DNA from: Camelus bactrianus
Taxonomy: Eukaryota > Chordata > Mammalia > Artiodactyla > Camelidae
Length of the DNA stretch: 64,000 nt
Direction of reading: 5' to 3'
Assembly (NCBI RefSeq): GCF_048773025.1
Contig: NC_133544.1
Location: forward strand, 75,243,001 to 75,307,000
Both the position numbers and the translations under genes were made by a program. Positions 25,120 through 38,130 of this stretch are shown piece after piece; within the stretch, counting starts at the first letter, position 1; the number at the start of each line of letters is the position of its first letter. The notes below the pieces were generated by a model. It did not search any database, was not told where the DNA came from, and saw nothing but the letters and a program-made list of their open reading frames with translations.

Positions 25120-25200
25120 TTAACTGACGTAATGGGATGGAACCCATGATCTCGTGCAGGCTAGGCATGTGCTCTACCACTGAGCTATACCCTCCCCCCA
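25120..25200 (-). mobile_element. Camelid vic-1-type tRNA SINE, antisense
   Basis: The reverse complement gives GGGGGGAGGGTATAGCTCAG, then GTGGTAGAGCACATGC and a B box. It lies directly beside the LINE-1 3' fragment. Confidence 0.8.
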
Positions 25201-26819
25201 TTTTGAAAATTTTTAATCCTATACAAAGTTGAGAGAATGATAAAATTAACTTCTATGTATCCTTCACTTAGCAGTTGATAACATTTTGCATAGCAATATT
25301 TTAAAAATAAACTCCTCTGCTACATCAGGCTGTGTTCTGTCCCCAGTGACTAGAGACTTTGGCTGACAGACTATGAACAGGAAATTCACAGAACAAGAAG
25401 CACAGATAACAAAAGTAAACATGAAAAACTGCTCAACATAACTGCCTTTAAAAATACAAATTAAAACAAGGAGGTAAAATTTTTCCATGATGATAACCAG
25501 CTTGGGGGAGGGTGGGGGGAGATGAACACCCTCTCTTATTTAGTGGTGGAGTGTAACCTGGTATAAAGACTTCAGACGGCATTTTCATGGTGAGTAGGAT
25601 GAAGTATAATAGAGGAAAAGTGGAAATGTCTCCAGTACTGGATTGGGTAAAAGTATGAAATATTCATATAATGAAATATTATGAAGTATGAAAAACTACA
25701 CAGATCTCTTTTATTATAGAAATATACTGCCTATGACACCTCATTAAATAAAAAACTGTTTGTCTAATTACCTACCCCCTCAACAACAACAACAAGAGCT
25801 GTTTGCAAAGAAACATTTGGGAATGATTACATCTTTTAAAATATTTACATCCATATTTATATTTGTACATGAATAGACAAGTCTGGGAACAAACATCAGT
25901 TCATTAGCAGTGGTTATTTTTGGTTGGTAGGATAATAGGCAATTTAAATTTTTATCTTTATTCTTACCTATATTGTGTGAACTTTTCATAATTGGTATGA
26001 ATTTTATAATTAGAAAAAAATTAAGCTAAATGGAAAAGCTTCTTAAAATATCAAACAAAAAATTCCCAAAAGAAAACCACAAGGAAAAAACAAAAACAAA
26101 ACCCAAGCTCTGCTAGCATCAGCATCATAGTCTAAAGGTTAAAAGTCCACATTCTTTTTCTTGGCACCAAAGTCCTTTACAGGCTCTTTCCTGGAAATAG
26201 GTTGCTTTCTTGTAATCATAATCTGTTAGAGGTATATAAGCCCGTCTCCATGAGGAAAGAATTTTCCCCAGACCAGCCCCATGACCAGCATCTAGCAAGA
26301 AGACAGTAGAGGTTTTCTGAACCTGACTGATTGTTGTGAGCACTAATGGATAGGCTGGGCCAGGCTAAGAAGAAAGAAGCCAAAGTTTTGGGGAACCTTT
26401 GTCTTGGGGAGTAAAGGGTTCCTCTTCTTACTCTCATTCCCTGTTCAACACTGGCATTGGCAAGTAGAGCAGGAATGGTTTGGCCCATTGGGTCCATGGT
26501 ACCGGAGAAATAGTTCAGAAATGGCAGTGCCAGCTAGGCCCATGTCACTGGGGCTGACCTAGCACAGCTGGAGCAGTGACAGGAGGGGAAGGACCAAGGC
26601 TCCTGACCCAGTCAGGCTTCAGCAAAACACCTATCCCCTAGGCTTTTGAGCTGATGATAATTCTGCCTCACACATGAGAGCACACAAAATATGCCGTGTG
26701 GTGAGATATGGGTTAACCAACAGGTAAAGCCAACAATGAAAAGGCAAACATTTATACTGAGCTAGGCTCCTAGCAACCAGGGCCCAAATGTATATGATTC
26801 TGGAACAGCACAAATGGGA
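25201..26819. other. Unassigned stretch between PATL2 relic and repeats
   Basis: I see no exon with both splice sites and a known protein match. Short open frames on the minus strand at 26125-26497 show no family features. The rest is AT-rich and repeat-like, including a LINE-like remnant near 25590-25760. Confidence 0.4.
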
Positions 26820-26824
26820 TTTTT

Positions 26825-27290
26825 TTTCTTGCTGCTGTTACAAATTACCGCAAACCTAATGATTTAAAACAATACAATTTATCATCCTACAGTTCTGTAG
26901 GTCAGAAGTTCAACACAAGTCTCTTGGGCTTAAAATTAAGGCAGGGCTGCTTTCCTTTCTGGAGACTATGGGGAAATTCATATCATTGCCTTTTCCAGCT
27001 TTAGAAGTTGCCCACATTCCTTGACTCATGGCCCCTTCTTCATCTCCAAAGCCAGCACACTGCATCTCTGTGACCTCTGTCAAGGAAAGTTCTCTGCTTT
27101 TAAGGATCTATGTGATTACACTGGGCTGACCCCAGTCATCTCTGATAAACTCTGGATCTCAACGTCCTTAACCTTAATCACACCTGGAAAGTTCTTTAGG
27201 CCATGTAAGGTTATATATTCATAGGTTCCAGGGAATAGGCTATGAACATCTTTTATGGGTGGGGAGAGTCATTATTCTCCCTACTACAAG
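26825..27290. repeat. Old mammalian interspersed repeat, family not assigned
   Basis: The sequence TGTTACAAATTACCGCAAAC, then TACAGTTCTGTAGGTCAGAA and CCTTTTCCAGCTTTAGAAG, follows a common mammalian interspersed repeat that I recognise but cannot name with certainty. It is diverged and has no coding frame. Confidence 0.55.
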
Positions 27291-27799
27291 GTATGATATG
27301 GAGAGAAGTCTAATATTGTTAATGATAAGTAGGCAGTTTGTCTATAAGGACATGGAAAATATCTATGATATATTATGAAATGGAAATAAGCAAGTTCAGT
27401 AAACATGTACTGTTTGAATGACCTTCAATTTGTGGAAACTCCCTTGTTGCCAGTAAATGCTGAATGAATGCTCTTTGAGCCACCTCCCACCTGTCATGTC
27501 CTGGCTTCTGAGAGGAGATGGTGGAGCCCACCTCACCCACTCACACCCTCAGGGCATAGGATGGGCAGAGGGGGAGGTCCCACCTCACATTTTGCTGTCA
27601 TTGGTCATTAGGTAAGTAGATTTTTGGCTAATTTGACAAATGATAAGCAGACTCATTTGTGGCAAGTTGATCTACAGCTAAAACAATAACAACAATGATA
27701 AAAAGTAAAGAAATAAGGAAAAATTATCACAAACTCACTAACCTATTTACTGGTTACCTCCTTTGAACCTTGACTGCCCCTGCTATGTGTTTGGTGGCT

Positions 27800-27801
<2 letters not shown>

Positions 27802-27838
<37 letters not shown>
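27802..27838. repeat. (TA)n microsatellite
   Basis: A pure TA dinucleotide run of about 37 bases. Confidence 0.95.
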
Positions 27839-27841
<3 letters not shown>

Positions 27842-27889
27842 CTCACATTTCCGTGTTGTTTATTTTGTTTTAAATTTCTGATTCTTTAC

Positions 27890-28640
27890 TAAACAATTCT
27901 TCCTGGTTTCCTCACAGGCCTCTTTAAGGAGAAGAGTTTAGAAAGGTTTAGGACACCAGAGAATAGAGAGGAAAGGATCTGATGCAGGTTCAGCATAGCA
28001 GGGGACAGCCAGAATGACCACACACTCTAACTGGCCAGAGGCAAGCGTCAGCAAAGCAAGCTGGAAACTGGGAAGGTGGGGCTTAGAGGAACTTGCAAAA
28101 AGGGATAAAGGGTATTTGAAGGAAAGTCAATTTTTGATAGTGTTGCATAGAATCCAAGGTAGGACAGAAAATCAAAGTTAGAATTCTGTAGTTTTAGGTA
28201 GGTTCTGAGATGCAGACCCAAGGACCTGTGAGGGAAAAATACCCATGAAGGGAGGCTGTGCCAGTAACTTTGTCACTGGGTGTAGTATTCCCCAAAGACA
28301 GTGCCCAATCCTTATGCTCCTAGAGTGTCCTGTTGCCCCCACGCTGTCAGGAAATCTTGGTATCAGCATTTACCTAACTCCTCTCTCCATCTAAGCTGAG
28401 GACTGCTGCTACCTCTAATTCCTTTTACGCTTTTAGTGGGTGCTGAGTTCTAGACAGATAATTATAATTTTTGTGGCTATAATTTAAAAATTCTTCACTT
28501 TCCAAACTATATACAATATATACCCATGAAGGGAAAGGCAGGAAAGCTTAACAATGGTTTCCCAGGGGAGAAGAGAGATGGGAGGAGACACAGGAGGGGA
28601 ACTTTACTGTCACTCTGTAGACTTATAATTTTTGCATTTT
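27890..28640 (+). repeat. Upstream arm of unit B, paired with 41700-42420
   Basis: The two stretches share many words in the same order, for example GAGTTTAGAAAGG / GAATTTAGAAAGG, GACCCAAGGACCT (both), GTCAGCATTTGCCTATCTC / ATCAGCATTTACCTAACTC, and TTAACAATGGTTTCCCAGGG / TTAACAATGTTTGTCTAGGG. No match was seen upstream of B2M copy 1, so copies 2 and 3 share a longer duplicated upstream region than copies 1 and 2 do. Confidence 0.75.
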
Positions 28641-29760
28641 AACTACAGACATACATTCAAGTATTGGACTCATAATTTTTTTTTAAAGTAGTTGAAACAC
28701 TATGGTTACTACTGGGAAGAGGACTGGAAAGACATTAGGATTTTGAAGTTCTGTACTACTTGATGTTTTTATACCAAGTCTGTACAATTTCCCAATAAAA
28801 GCAATTGGAAAAGGCTGGTAGTTACACACATGTCTGTGAGGCAGAGATTCCCCACCAACCAGATATTGCAACGCTCTCAAATTTTAGTCTTCCCACATAT
28901 TCTCCCTCAGTTAGTGATAACAGTACTTACCTTATCGGGATCTTGTGGGGTGTTTTCTTCCTTTACATGGTGTCTGACTTAGTAACTATCAGGAAACAAA
29001 ACAACTAGCCCTTCTTTGTCCCATTTCCTTTGGGTCTGTTGCCTGTTATGTAACAGCACAAATCTGAGAAGTCAGTTAGCATGAACAACTTAGGTGGTAA
29101 TTAATTAATTATTGGGCTGATTTTTAACTCCGGATTGGAATCTCTTTGGAATCTCTTTGTGGGTCATCTGGCGTCTACTTCTGCTTTGGCCTTACAGCAC
29201 ATTTGCCACAAAGCCTGCACTCAACTGATACTGGCTGAATTTAATGGTATTTAACACAAAAGACTGAGGATTTCCAGGCTCCAAACAGATCCAACCAAGA
29301 TAGACTTCTAAGCAAGCAACCATCTTCAAACTCCACAAATTAAACCATTTTACGAGAGTTCTCCCTGGATTGTAGGATCACCATGGTTTTAGTTTTTTTC
29401 TTTATAGTTTTTAGATTGTTCCAGTTTTCTATCATGTGCATATATTACTTTATGGGCAGAAAAAAAAATAAACATGACTATAAAAGAATACTACTACACA
29501 TGGTGGTGCTGGTTCCTGCTTCCCTGCACCTTCTCAAATGCTTTTAATTCTTGTCCTGATCCAAGCCACCCAGTGAACCCCTTCCCATGAACCTCTTCTC
29601 AGAAGTGATTTTCTAGTGGACATTATAAGGCTTTTCAAATCAAATGTCCAGCATCTCAATCTCAGCTCAGTAGAAATGTGGACAAGTACCTTACCTCTCT
29701 GAAATTGTCTCCTTATCTGTAAAAGAAAGACCTACCTTCTGGATTGTAGTATAATTTGGG
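28641..29760. other. Non-coding spacer in unit B
   Basis: I see no exon. The short open frame at 28805-29008 (plus) has no recognisable features. Confidence 0.4.
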
Positions 29761-29764
29761 TCAG

Positions 29765-29905
29765 CAGCTACACAAACTTTAACATGTATGTAAATCACCT
29801 GGGTTGTTTAGAGTGCAGCCTCTGGTCTGCGGTGGGCCCAAGAGTCTGCATTTCTAAGAGCTCCGAGGTGTTGCTGATGTTGCTGATGGCATAACATTTC
29901 AAAGA
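29765..29905. mobile_element. hAT-Charlie-type DNA transposon remnant (MER20/MER58-like)
   Basis: TTTAACATGTATGTAAATCA, then GTGGGCCCAAGAGTCTGCAT and a GTGTTGCTGATGTTGCTGATG end match this class of short non-autonomous element. The family name is approximate. Confidence 0.6.
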
Positions 29906-30231
29906 GCTCTGGCACAAATGTCCTACCCATGCTTGTTCCTCTCTTTCCACTGGACCTGGATTTTCCAGCTGTTTGATGAACCCATCTCAGAAAATTGCTG
30001 CGTGAGATCCGCTGAGGTGGAACCCAACTCACCTGAGCTTTAAAGTCTTCATATTTTCTCCCACTTCAATATCCTTCTTTATCTTTCTGTTCAAGGACTT
30101 CATTCTTCTTTTGCCTGATAAAGATACAGGTACTTGTGCTTTTAGGTATTTTTGTTTATTGTTGTTCTTTGGGGGGGGTTAATTAGGTTTGTTTATGTAT
30201 TTTTAAATTAATCAATTATTTTAAAAAATTT

Positions 30232-30307
30232 TAGTGGAGGTACTAGGGAACCCAGAATCTTGTGCATGCTTAAGCATGCACTCTACCCCTGAGCTATACC
30301 CTCCCCT
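30232..30307 (-). mobile_element. Camelid vic-1-type tRNA SINE, antisense
   Basis: The reverse complement gives GAGGGTATAGCTCAGGGGTA, then GAGTGCATGCTTAAGCATGC and a degraded B box. Confidence 0.8.
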
Positions 30308-30324
30308 TAGGTTATTATTTTTTT

Positions 30325-30985
30325 TAAAGGAGCTTTATTGAGACATTATTGACACACCATAAACTACATTTAAAGTATGCAACTTAACAAGTTCTACTAC
30401 ATGTATACACTGGAGAAACCATCACTGTACTCAAGATAACGGACATATCCATCACCCTCCAAGTTTCCTTATGCTCCTGGCCCCTTCCACTGCCTGGAAA
30501 CCAACCATCTGCTTCTGTTACATAAATTAGCCTGCCATTTCCAGAGTTTTAAATAAAAATAATTGTACAGCATACCCTCTTTTTTGTCCTGCTTCTTTTT
30601 TCTCAGCCTAATGATTTCATCCATGTCATTGTATCAATAGTTAATTTCTTATTTATTGTTGATATTATTCCATTGAATGGAAAGCTACCACAATGTGTTC
30701 ATTTACCTGTTGATGGAAGTTTGGGTTGATTCTAGTTTCTGGCTGCTACCAATCAACCTGCTTTGAACATTTGTCTACAGGTCTTTGTACAGAATTGTAC
30801 ACTGTCATTTTCTCTTTTCTCTTGGGTAAATAGCTAGAGCGGAGTGGTTGGGTCATATGGCCAGTGTATATTTAACTTTAAAAAACCTCTCAAATTCTTT
30901 TCCAAAGTAGTTGTACCTTTTTACATTCTTGACAGGAGGGTATGAAGTTGAGTTTCTTCCACATTCTGGAAAATATTTTGAGTAA
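30325..30985 (-). mobile_element. LINE-1 3' end, antisense
   Basis: GAGCTTTATTGAGACATTAT, then CTCCAAGTTTCCTTATGCTC, CATTTACCTGTTGATGGAAG and a final GTGGTTGGGTCATATGGCCA show an old LINE-1 3' part in reverse. Confidence 0.75.
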
Positions 30986-32956
30986 ACATTCATTGTAAAA
31001 AATTTTTTTTAGAAAAATCATTAAGCAAAACAAAACAAAACAAAACAAAAAAAAACCAAAACAAAACTATCTGCCCATCCCACTACTGGGAGATAACACT
31101 AAAACTGCCATGTTTGTAGATTTCCAGCAGTTTGCCCTACTAGGCAAACAGTGATCTCCTTTTCTTTTATATCTCATTTTCACCTTCACTATTCAAGACA
31201 CATCATAAATGGAAATCCAGGAAAAACACGGAAATTCCCTAAACACAAAAAAACTGAAAAATATACTTCTTTCTTCACTATTTTTTAAAAATGTTTTTAA
31301 AATTGATTTTCTAAGTGAATAGGTCAGATCCTATCTTTAAAAAATTTTAGTACTACAGCGTTTGTCTGTGACCACTAGCTCTGTCTCTTCCTATATTCCT
31401 AGAGCACCAGAAAAACAATTCAACACCAACATTCCAGGCCTGAAGAGCCTTAAATGAGTTAACCACAAGCAAACAAAAGGGAGAGGCAGGAGTGTCTTTA
31501 CTCATAACTTTATGCCTAGCAATTATTCTTTCATTTCAAGAGAGTTACAGACAGAGCTGATAGAAAAACTAGGTAAATAACATCAGTAATCATAGTACAC
31601 TTGTTAAACATTACGGAGCACTCACTATGTGCTAGGAACTTCTTGGGGCTCTCTCTGCATTATTTCCTTTCATTAAGCCTGTTTAGAGTATCTGCTTTCT
31701 CTAGTTTAGATGCAGCCCCCACAATAGGGATTATTAAATTGTCTAAAATATGTAAAAGGAATCCAGATGACATTTGTTGTGTTCTTTAGGGAAGCACAAC
31801 CCAACTTCCTTACTGCAAACCGAGGTGATTTCCATTATTTCTGCTCCTCCTCGCCTCCATGGTTCACTTCCTCTACTGGCTGTTCCTTTCAAAAGACCGT
31901 GGACTTAGCCACCATGTGATGGTAGCATCTTTTTTTTTTTTTTTTTTTAAAGCAGTGGGTTTTGTTTGTTTGTTTTTGTGGGTTTTTTTTTTCTTAAGGT
32001 ATCTCTTGAGTGTAGGTTTTCTTAACGAGTCTCTCTAACATTTATAAGGTCTTAGAGTCCGTAGGTTTAACATCTTTGGCTGGGCCCAAGGCAGATGCAA
32101 CTCAAATTCCCACTGAAACTGCAGAGCCCTTTATCTTCCAACTGTCATTCCAAGAATGACAGCGGAATCAGGCCAGAGTCTTTGCTTTCTCGTCCATAAA
32201 AATGAATGGGGCAATTTCTACCTCCTAGAGTTTATTCACGTATTCGCTCGCATGTGCGAACGTTTGTCCGTTCACTCGTTCCTTCTTTCATGCAGTTTAT
32301 TGAATACCCACTTCGTGCCCACCACCATTCTAGCGTGGTAACTCGCAGAGAATGATGTCCCTCAAGGGGTCTGTAAACGTTAATGCTCTAAGCATTTACT
32401 GCTTTTATACTCAGCGGGCGTTTCCCCACAAATCAACGAAACACAAGTTACCTAAACAACAGCGGTAAGATACAGGGCTGACTTTCTTGGCACAGGGCTT
32501 TCCAAAACGGAACTTTCCCCTGAACAGATTCAGGGAGCAAAAAGTCCTCCTTCATTTTGGACAGTTCTCTGAGCCGTCCTCAGAGGCATAAAGGTTCCTG
32601 GAATATTTTTTTCTTGCCCAAACAATCTAGAAACCTACAGGCTGTTCCCAGGCTGCAATTGTGAACCCGAGTTCTCAGTATGCCCAGCACTGTTCAATCT
32701 CTGTCCTGTTAACCTTCCTGAGCTTCAGTTTCCCTGATTGAAAACCGCAGGTTCTAGGCTCCTAACTAGCTAGGGCATGGTCAGCTAGTCCCAGAGTGCT
32801 GTTAAAAAGCGAGAGTGCTGGCTGACGTTCTAGGACGGGCGGCCTGCGTCCCGAGCTCGGGCGCGCACCCCAGAACTGGGGGCGTCGATGTACAGACAGC
32901 AAATCCACCAGCTCCAACACATTCACTCCCAAGCATCACGAGACTAATACGAAAAT

Positions 32957-33072
32957 GAAACTGAAAATGGGTTAGTCCCTCTTTCTAACCTGCTCTGGCA
33001 TCGCTCGCTAGGAGACCGGTGACTGCTGCGCGGGCAGGGTTCTGATTGGCGGCGAGAACGCGCAATATAAAT
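32957..33072 (+). promoter_or_regulatory. B2M copy 2 promoter with altered NF-kB and X2 sites
   Basis: The ISRE core GAAACTGAAA is kept at 32957-32966. The NF-kB position reads GGGTTAGTCCC (32969-32979), which no longer fits the consensus. The X2 core is TGACT (33020-33024) instead of TGACG. The Y box CTGATTGG (33042-33049) and TATAAAT (33066-33072) are kept. Prediction from sequence: interferon response retained, NF-kB and CREB/ATF input weakened relative to copy 1. Confidence 0.75.
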
Positions 33073-33123
33073 GCGAGCGCGGAGCCCTGCGCTCACTCCA
33101 TCGCCCGCGCTGCTACAGTAGCG

Positions 33124-36100
33124 ATGGCTCGCGTGGTGCCCTTGGTCCTGCTCGGACTGCTCTCGCTGTCCAGCCTGGACGCCATCCAGCGTGAGTTTCG
33201 CCTCCTCCTCTTCCCTCTTCGATCAGCCCATCGGGTCCCGCCCGACCCATTTGGCACTCTTGGCACTAACTCTGTACACCTCGGTTCCTCTCCCCAAAGT
33301 TTCCTTCCTGGCTTGGTACGCTAGTCCCTGGGCTTGTCTTGGGATGGGGAAGCGGTTGGCTGGGCGAGGAGTGGGGACGGGGTGAGAGGCCGGGAGGCCA
33401 GCTGCTCTGGGATGGGAAGGGGACCTCTGGCACGCTCGCGCTTCGCGGATCGAGACAGAGTTTCGGGGTGTTGACACGCTTCAGAGCAATCGAGGTGGGG
33501 GAGGGGTTCCCTTCCGCTTGTCCTCGGGACCTCTGGCTCCAGGCGCAGCTGGAGCTGAGGGCAGACAGGCGAGTCTCAAAGGGCCGGATTAGGGGCTGTG
33601 AACGCGTGGAGACAACTCCTGGGCTTTTAGAGAGGCTCCGGCAGAGTATATAAGTCCGCTGGGAGCCTGAGGGCCTCGAGCTTCCTCCAGGCGCCCGCCA
33701 GGTTCGCCTTCCTCTCCGCGCTTTCCTTCAGGTGGGCACAAACCACAGCGAGGAATCCCCACTTGACATTTGTGGAATGCCTTGAGGTGTCTACAAAGCG
33801 CTTCACATTGTTAATTCTCTTGTTCCCATTACAAGTCACTTTTAATAATAATCATAAGAGCTACCGGTTGACGCTGTGTGCGGGGGGACGCTATGTGCTG
33901 TCATTTAACTGCGAAATGCGTCTAGATTGTAAACACGATGCCTTATTAATAGCATGTCACAGATGAGGAAACTGAGGCACGAAGAGTTGAAGTAACATCA
34001 CACAGGGGGTAAATGGCAGACAATGGAGCCTGACCAGAGAGTTTGGAGGAGGTGTGCGCTCTTTGCCTCTAATCTGTCCGTTTTTCAGAACCGCGTCCCT
34101 ACCTTCTGGGGTGAGATTCTTGGGAGCAAGCTGGGTGGTCATGGGCCCCTGTTGCCTTTTCTTCACAGAGGCCTTCCTCTTTGGCTCCTTGCCTGGTTCT
34201 TTCCAAGATGAACTGAGTCTCTACTTTCAGTTTTGAGTAAGAGAAGGTTTATCACTCAGAAAGGTTGTAAACTAGAGATGACTAATTAACATGGTTACCT
34301 ACGCTGTCTGTTGTGGACACTGTGGATCTTGAGCATGTTTTAAATACCCGGCAATATACTGGACCCTCTCATTCTTTTCTCTCACAAAAGCCTCTGTGAA
34401 ACAGGCTTTTTGGGGGCTTTTTTTGATCATGAGAAAAACGTATTTAAAATTTATTTACAAAATAAAGCATAATGTATCATCACTATTATCGATATTTGGT
34501 GGTGACTACAAACTTCTTTTGAAAAGTTACAAGCCGACATTAAAAACTATCTTAATTTGAAATTTTCCAAAGTAATACATGTCTGGAAGATACACAAGAC
34601 CATTTCTGGAAGATATGCAAAAAATAGATAATGGCGATTGCTTCTGTAGGTCTTATTTTCTGCTCTGTTTGTGGATTTTGTTTGTTTCACTCTGGGCATA
34701 AATTAATTTTTCATTTAAGCTACAGATGCTCAAATCACTCTCCCCAAAACACAAGGCCAGAAAGTGACTGAACCCAGATTCAAATCCAGGACTGACTGGT
34801 ACTCCTCCTGTTGGAAGAGATTATTGTGATGTTCTTGCAAAAACCTGCCTGGCTGCCTCAATGAGAGAATACCAAGTGGGATGAAACTCTGCTTTCTTTA
34901 CTGTAGCATTTATTATGTTCTGATTATTAGAAGCTCAAATGCTAAGAGGTTTCTGATTTATCGTCACTTCTACTATGAAAAAATATCAGGGCTTCGTGGC
35001 ATTTCCAGCCTAGCTACTGGTGGGGCTGGTGACCTTTCCTTTGATGATAGGATGTTTCTACACAGATGTATCTGGTCAGAGTGGCCTGGTACTCCTCCTA
35101 ACCCCACCACCTCCCAGACATGGAGGAGGAGCTGCCCTTTATAACCATGTACCTTGAAGGTGTTTCTATTTAAAGGTGGATTATACACAAGTCAGTATGT
35201 ATATTTAGTAGCAGTAACACTTATCTTCACTTTGGAAGAAAAATACAGAAATACAGCTTATAACATTTTCTTTCCACATCCCTGAGGATGGTCTAGTCAT
35301 GCATCCCATTTTGGAAGCCACTGTTCTGTAGCATTATGTGTACTCTCAACCTGGCAGATTATGGCAATCATGTGAGAGCGCTAATTAGAAATAGGAATCC
35401 CATTCTCACATGCACTACTCCCCTTGGTCCTAATGGAGAGTAAGTTGTCTCCCATTTGCCACAGTCCTCACTCTTCCCTCTTATCTTACCCAGCCCAACT
35501 ACTTCATTTAAGGTATCTGCCATCTTCTGTAGACTTTTCAGTTTTGTGTCTTTGTTTTTGAGCTCATGAAATGAGGTACACAATCGGATAGGGGTTTGGT
35601 GTATAAACTCGGGGCAGGATAAAGAGGCTGTGTTTTGTAGGAACGTACTTTGAATTGACTCTCAGGTCTCTGAACAAGGAGGTAATAATAATAGTACCGT
35701 ACACTTGCAGAGAAATGCTGTGTGCCAGGCACTGCACGAGGTACTTAATACATATTGAGAGGTCTGATGGGTGTGGATCTAGGCAGGAGCCAAAAATAGA
35801 AAGGCGTAAACATAAAAAAAAAAAATGGATGGGGCTGGAACGGGGTACAATAATGTGAGTTGTTTGATATGGTTATTATGGAAGCTGTGAGAAGTGAGAA
35901 ATGCAGCTTGACAAGTAGAGTGGAGCCAAATCATGTAAACTCATGTGTGATAAAGAATTCTGTGGGGGCTGAGAAGCCATGAAAAGTTCTTGAGAGCCTC
36001 CAGAGAAAGCTTCTTAAAGATTCAGCACAATGTCCAGTGACAGAAAAAGATCCCACTAGACATCTGCTAGGAAAAGCCCAAAGGCATGTGTAGGGAAATT

Positions 36101-37129
36101 ATGTGGGCAAGATACTAAGTCATGGTTTATCCCTCAAAATCGAGGCTGCCTTTTGGAAAAGTGGAAGCTCACTGGGCCCAATTTGAAATGGAACTGGGAG
36201 AAATAGATGATCAGCTTTAAATGCTTGGTGCCCGATCTGGCTTTAGAGCAAGGCAGCCCCAAGTGAAGTACTCTGCAGTTTCATCTCTCTTTCCCTGACA
36301 CTCCTCAGGTACTCCGAAGATTCAGGTTTACTCCCGTCACCCAGCGGAGAATGAGAAGCCAAATTTCTTGAACTGCTATGTGTCTGGGTTCCACCCACCA
36401 CAGATTGAAATTGATTTGCTGAAGAACGGGCAGAAGATGAAAGCGGAGCAGTCTGACCTGTCTTTCAGCAAGGACTGGTCTTTCTATCTCCTGGTCCACA
36501 CTAACTTCACGCCCAACGCAAGAGATGAGTACAGCTGCCGCGTGAATCACGTGACTCTCCAGGAACCCAAGATAGTTAAGTGGGGTAAGTGTTCAAGTGC
36601 TTTTCTTGGCTGCTGACAGTTGTATCTGAATTACAGCCACAGAATAAAGCTGCTTTGATATAAAAATATCTGCATCCTAGGAGGATCAGTGAATGTTAGT
36701 AAAGCTCTGATTGGTGGCACCTTCTGAGAGACCTCTGCACAGCATGGTCCTTGAGACAGTGCTTTCCCTGCAGCAAGAGCAGGGAGCAGAAGCAGCACTT
36801 GCACAAATGCACACACCCTCTGAACTGTTCTTCCCTTGTGGCCTCCTTGGGCTTTCCTGACAGCCTCAGGGATACTTAGCACCAAGGAGAGTCCCAGGGA
36901 GGCACAGGCCTTTGTTAGGGTAGCACTGTCCAATCCTGGACTCCTGTGGAACTCTCTGGCTGGGGGAAGATCTGAGGCTAGCAGGCAAGGTTAGGTCCTA
37001 CCGGGTTGTTCTTAACAAGACATTCATGGGCAGGGACGGAGGGCTCTTCTGCTTGCCTTATTTAAAGGTAAAACTTACTGATTTTCTTCTTCTTTCTCCC
37101 TTTTCTTTTTTATAGATCGAGACCAGTAA
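33124..37129 (+). CDS. B2M: Beta-2-microglobulin, copy 2
   Basis: A second intact B2M gene. Coding exons are 33124-33190, 36309-36584 and 37116-37129, with AG/GT borders (exon 1 donor GTGAGT here, GTAAGT in copy 1); exon 3 extends to 37143. The 118-residue product is identical to that of copy 1, including the signal peptide, Cys25/Cys79, the NFT sequon and the C-terminal DRDQ. The exon 1 coding part is identical although the 5' UTR beside it has several changes, so selection or partial conversion has kept it. Copy 2 differs from copy 1 in promoter elements, in intron 1 and in the 3' UTR, so its transcripts can be told apart. Nothing in the coding sequence suggests it is a pseudogene. Confidence 0.96.
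33835..34015 (+). repeat. MIR-type SINE in B2M copy 2 intron 1
   Basis: The counterpart of the MIR at 8580-8765, with GATGAGGAAACTGAGGCACG kept. Confidence 0.7.
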
Positions 37130-37764
37130 GCAGCAGCATGGAGGTGGGTTTCTAGCCTTTCTAGCCTTAAGAAAATCCTCTTTAATTTCACTATCCTGGG
37201 GACTGATACTGACAGCTGTAATATGACCACCCTCATTGTCTGGAGGACATTAATGAGGGTAGCAATTCAGCAGGCAAAGAAGAAACTCATGGGGTCACAT
37301 TCCTTCTGTGGAGTGGCATGAGGAAGGTGTGTGGCTCTGACCCTCTAAAGGGAGGACAGAGGAGCTGCAGGTGTGGCTGACGGGACGGAGGCAGCGGTTA
37401 CCCATGGCACCTGCAAGAGTTTGCTCTTTTTTCTGCTATTTCTACATTGGGCATCTCTGGGCCTTCAAAAGTGAACTGTCCCTTCCTCTGCGTGGCAGTT
37501 GCTTTATTATTCAGCCAGAAGAGAGGAGTGACATGGCTCTGTAGACATACCGTTCCTTTGTGTGTGGGCAGTGTATTTGCCTCTATAGCTCACAGTCCAA
37601 TAGAGGAGAGAAATGGAAGCTGATTGTTGTAACTCAGTGTAAACATACTATGACAGATGTAGCTTGCAAGGAGCTCTAGCAGCATGAATCAGGGAGGAAC
37701 TGGACTTCTCTGCATCTTCAGTTGGAGTCCAGAGGCAGAAAATCCAGCTTTTCCGGGAAATTCT
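35074..37764 (+). repeat. Near-identical tract shared with B2M copy 1
   Basis: The partner of 9801-12489. The offset is 25273 bases before the A-run near 35813 and 25275 after it. The last 1.8 kb before 37647 contains no difference that I could find. Confidence 0.85.
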
Positions 37765-38130
37765 ACTCCACAGGGTTCATTGGCACTAAAATCTATTCAA
37801 ATATCTGTTATATTCCAGGACAGGGTAATTAATTTAAGAGAGCTCGGGTGACTGTCCCAAGGTCATATAGTTACTAAATGGTAGAGCCAGGATTTGTACT
37901 CTAATACCAACATCTTTCCTCTAAGGTTGTGGGAGAACCAATGGGATAAACTAATTGGAGATGGTCTTTTTAATATATCTGGTAAATTGTCTGCAGCTAC
38001 TTTTTTTTTTTTTTTTTTTTTTTTACTAATGGTGATTTATACAGCACAAGTTAGATAAGTTTGCTGGTGCTATGTGCAATCCAAATAAAATAAATGTATT
38101 TGCCAATAACCCTTTTTCCCTTTTTTTCAG

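Noticed and set aside
26125-26497. Overlapping minus-strand frames of 72 and 93 codons
   Set aside because: No match to SPG11, PATL2 or other known proteins, and no convincing splice sites.
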